Positions 62,903 to 64,000 of a stretch of 64,000 nt of DNA are shown here, one piece after another; the stretch's first letter is position 1; every line of letters starts with the position of its first letter. Below the pieces are notes generated by a model. That model was not told where the DNA came from, ran no database searches, and saw only the letters and a list, made by a program, of their open reading frames with translations. Location of the stretch: assembly GCF_902705855.1 (NCBI RefSeq), contig NZ_CACSIJ010000017.1, positions 62,001-126,000 on the forward strand, in the 5' to 3' direction. Made by a program: the position numbers and the translations under genes. Origin of the DNA: Zhongshania aliphaticivorans. GTDB lineage: Bacteria > Pseudomonadota > Gammaproteobacteria > Pseudomonadales > Spongiibacteraceae.

Positions 62903-63313
62903 ATGGCTAATGAAAGTCAAGAACTGCGCGACGTGGGTTTAAAAGTCACCCTGCCACGAATACGAATTTTACAAATATTGGAATCATCAGAAAGAGATTC
63001 GCATCATCTTAGCGCCGAAGATATTTATAAGATTATGCACCACAGTGGCGATGACACAGGATTGGCTACAATCTACCGAGTACTCACACAGTTTGAGGCG
63101 GCAGGCTTAGTTGTTCGGCACCAATTTGCAAACCAGCGCTCAGTATTTGAAATTGCAAAAGGTGATCACCATGATCATATGGTATGCCAAGATAGCGGCG
63201 AAATTATCGAGTTTTCTGACCCAATGATTGAACGTCGGCAGCGTGAAATTGCAGAAGAGCACGGCTATGAGCTGATTGATCATTCTTTAATACTGCATGT
63301 GCGGGCAAAATAA
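62903..63313 (+). CDS. fur: Fur-family ferric uptake regulator
   Basis: Iron-dependent repressor of 136 residues. The winged helix has RDVGLKVTLPRIRILQILE and TGLATIYRVLTQFEAAGLV, and the metal region has GDHHDHMVCQDSGEIIEFSD. E. coli Fur has a second Cys in CLDC; here that position is Ser, giving the single-Cys form known from Pseudomonas Fur. The C-terminus is short and lacks the extra Cys pair. ATG start with AAGGAG upstream. It may be the main Fur or a second paralog; it sits beside iron receptors and not next to bamE/omlA. Confidence 0.88.
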   Translation: MANESQELRDVGLKVTLPRIRILQILESSERDSHHLSAEDIYKIMHHSGDDTGLATIYRVLTQFEAAGLVVRHQFANQRSVFEIAKGDHHDHMVCQDSGEIIEFSDPMIERRQREIAEEHGYELIDHSLILHVRAK

Positions 63314-63479
63314 TATATTGACGGCTCAACTTTATACCGCATCGACACGATTGTGCGTAGACACTTTTATTACCCTACTCTTGATCGAATAATGTACTTT
63401 AAAGAATCATTAAGCAGCCAGTTAGTATCACTAAAGTAAAGTGACATTACCTTTGTTTCTTTCTTATGCGTAGCCGACC

Positions 63480-64000
63480 TTAATCTTTACGATCATTAAT
63501 AATTTCTATCGTCAAATTCTCTCGATGACCGAAAAGAAATTGGGGAGTAACGCCAAACATGGATCTAAATGTTCTAGAAAAATGTGCGCTATCAGAAAAG
63601 CCAGCGTCGTGCGCCGCAGCGGTTAAGCTACTCCCAGCTAACGCCGATTCCACCGCAGCTCGCAGACGCGCCCAGCGAACGAAGGCCCTGAAGGTTGTGC
63701 CACATTGGCTTCGTAGCAAACGTGCCAAGTGCGCAGCAGAAACATGCACTTCCGAGGCTGCTTGCTCCAAGCTAATAGCTTGGCTGAGATTACGGCGTAC
63801 CCAACTTTGGATTTGCAACACTCGCGGATCGATTGAGCTTGCTTGATCCCAATTCATCCGTTCTGGTGCAGCATCAACACAGCGTAAAGCAAGTTCTTTG
63901 GCGTGATTGCTCGTTAAGGTTTCGACCCACTCAAGTGGGTACACGACTGGAATAACTCTCTGGCCCTGTTGCCGCAATGAGCATTCCTGAAATGCCGAGT
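63480..64000 (-). CDS. AraC-family transcriptional regulator, 5' end cut by the window edge
   Basis: The two helix-turn-helix motifs of the AraC domain are present: SLEQAASEVHVSAAHLARLLR and SLTAAAHDAGFSDSAHFSRTFRSMFGVTPQ. The frame stays open to the window edge (codons for SAFQECSLRQQGQ precede the first possible internal TTG start at 63977), so the N-terminal ligand-binding part lies outside. The target is unknown. Confidence 0.85.
   Translation of the reverse strand, partial: SAFQECSLRQQGQRVIPVVYPLEWVETLTSNHAKELALRCVDAAPERMNWDQASSIDPRVLQIQSWVRRNLSQAISLEQAASEVHVSAAHLARLLRSQCGTTFRAFVRWARLRAAVESALAGSSLTAAAHDAGFSDSAHFSRTFRSMFGVTPQFLFGHRENLTIEIINDRKD

Overview
The window reads as chromosome of a marine-type gammaproteobacterium. 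The order clpS-clpA-infA-bpt-aat-trxB-ftsK-lolA-rarA-crcB-serS-cysG is the arrangement I know from Pseudomonas. The Fur-like protein has the Pseudomonas-type metal site, and a bacterial ketosteroid isomerase sits beside fatty-acid genes. Together these suggest Pseudomonadales/Cellvibrionales, perhaps a Spongiibacteraceae relative such as Zhongshania or Spongiibacter. The genus is an inference, with no marker gene to settle it.

Region 1 (1-17.3 kb) is conserved core: the N-degron machinery (ClpS, ClpA and two aminoacyl-tRNA-protein transferases), IF-1, thioredoxin reductase, FtsK, LolA, RarA, CrcB, SerS, siroheme synthase, glutathione reductase and the tail-specific protease. Region 2 (16.9-23.3 kb) is lipid metabolism: ketosteroid isomerase, acyl-CoA dehydrogenase, acyl-CoA ligase and thioesterase. 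It ends with an HDOD protein carrying a decayed GGDEF domain, preceded by a perfect 14-bp inverted repeat.

Region 3 (23.4-47 kb) looks like an accessory island. It opens with a 5'-truncated UspA remnant and closes with a tyrosine recombinase. Between them lie a copper module (copB, multicopper oxidase copA, a small Cys/His-rich secreted protein, cueR and a Cu(I) P-type ATPase with a CueR-type promoter of 19-bp spacing), an orphan modA, a CDF exporter and a CzcCBA-type efflux system with a second small Cys/His-rich protein. In the middle is a compact biosynthetic locus: a one-module NRPS (C-A-T-TE, predicted glycine-activating), a GT1 glycosyltransferase and a phosphopantetheinyl transferase in one operon, with a sulfotransferase upstream on the same strand. 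No genes making an aryl or acyl starter are in the window. This locus is the best candidate for an undescribed system.

Region 4 (47-49.5 kb) holds four small genes I do not recognise, three with export signals. Region 5 (49.6-63.3 kb) is TonB-dependent uptake. A siderophore-type receptor and a PepSY membrane protein lie downstream of a clear cobalamin riboswitch. Two tandem, evidently duplicated FecI-FecR-receptor cassettes follow, each with a Fur-box palindrome before its sigma gene, and then a Fur-family gene. An AraC-family regulator runs off the right edge. I found no rRNA, tRNA, CRISPR array or complete insertion sequence.
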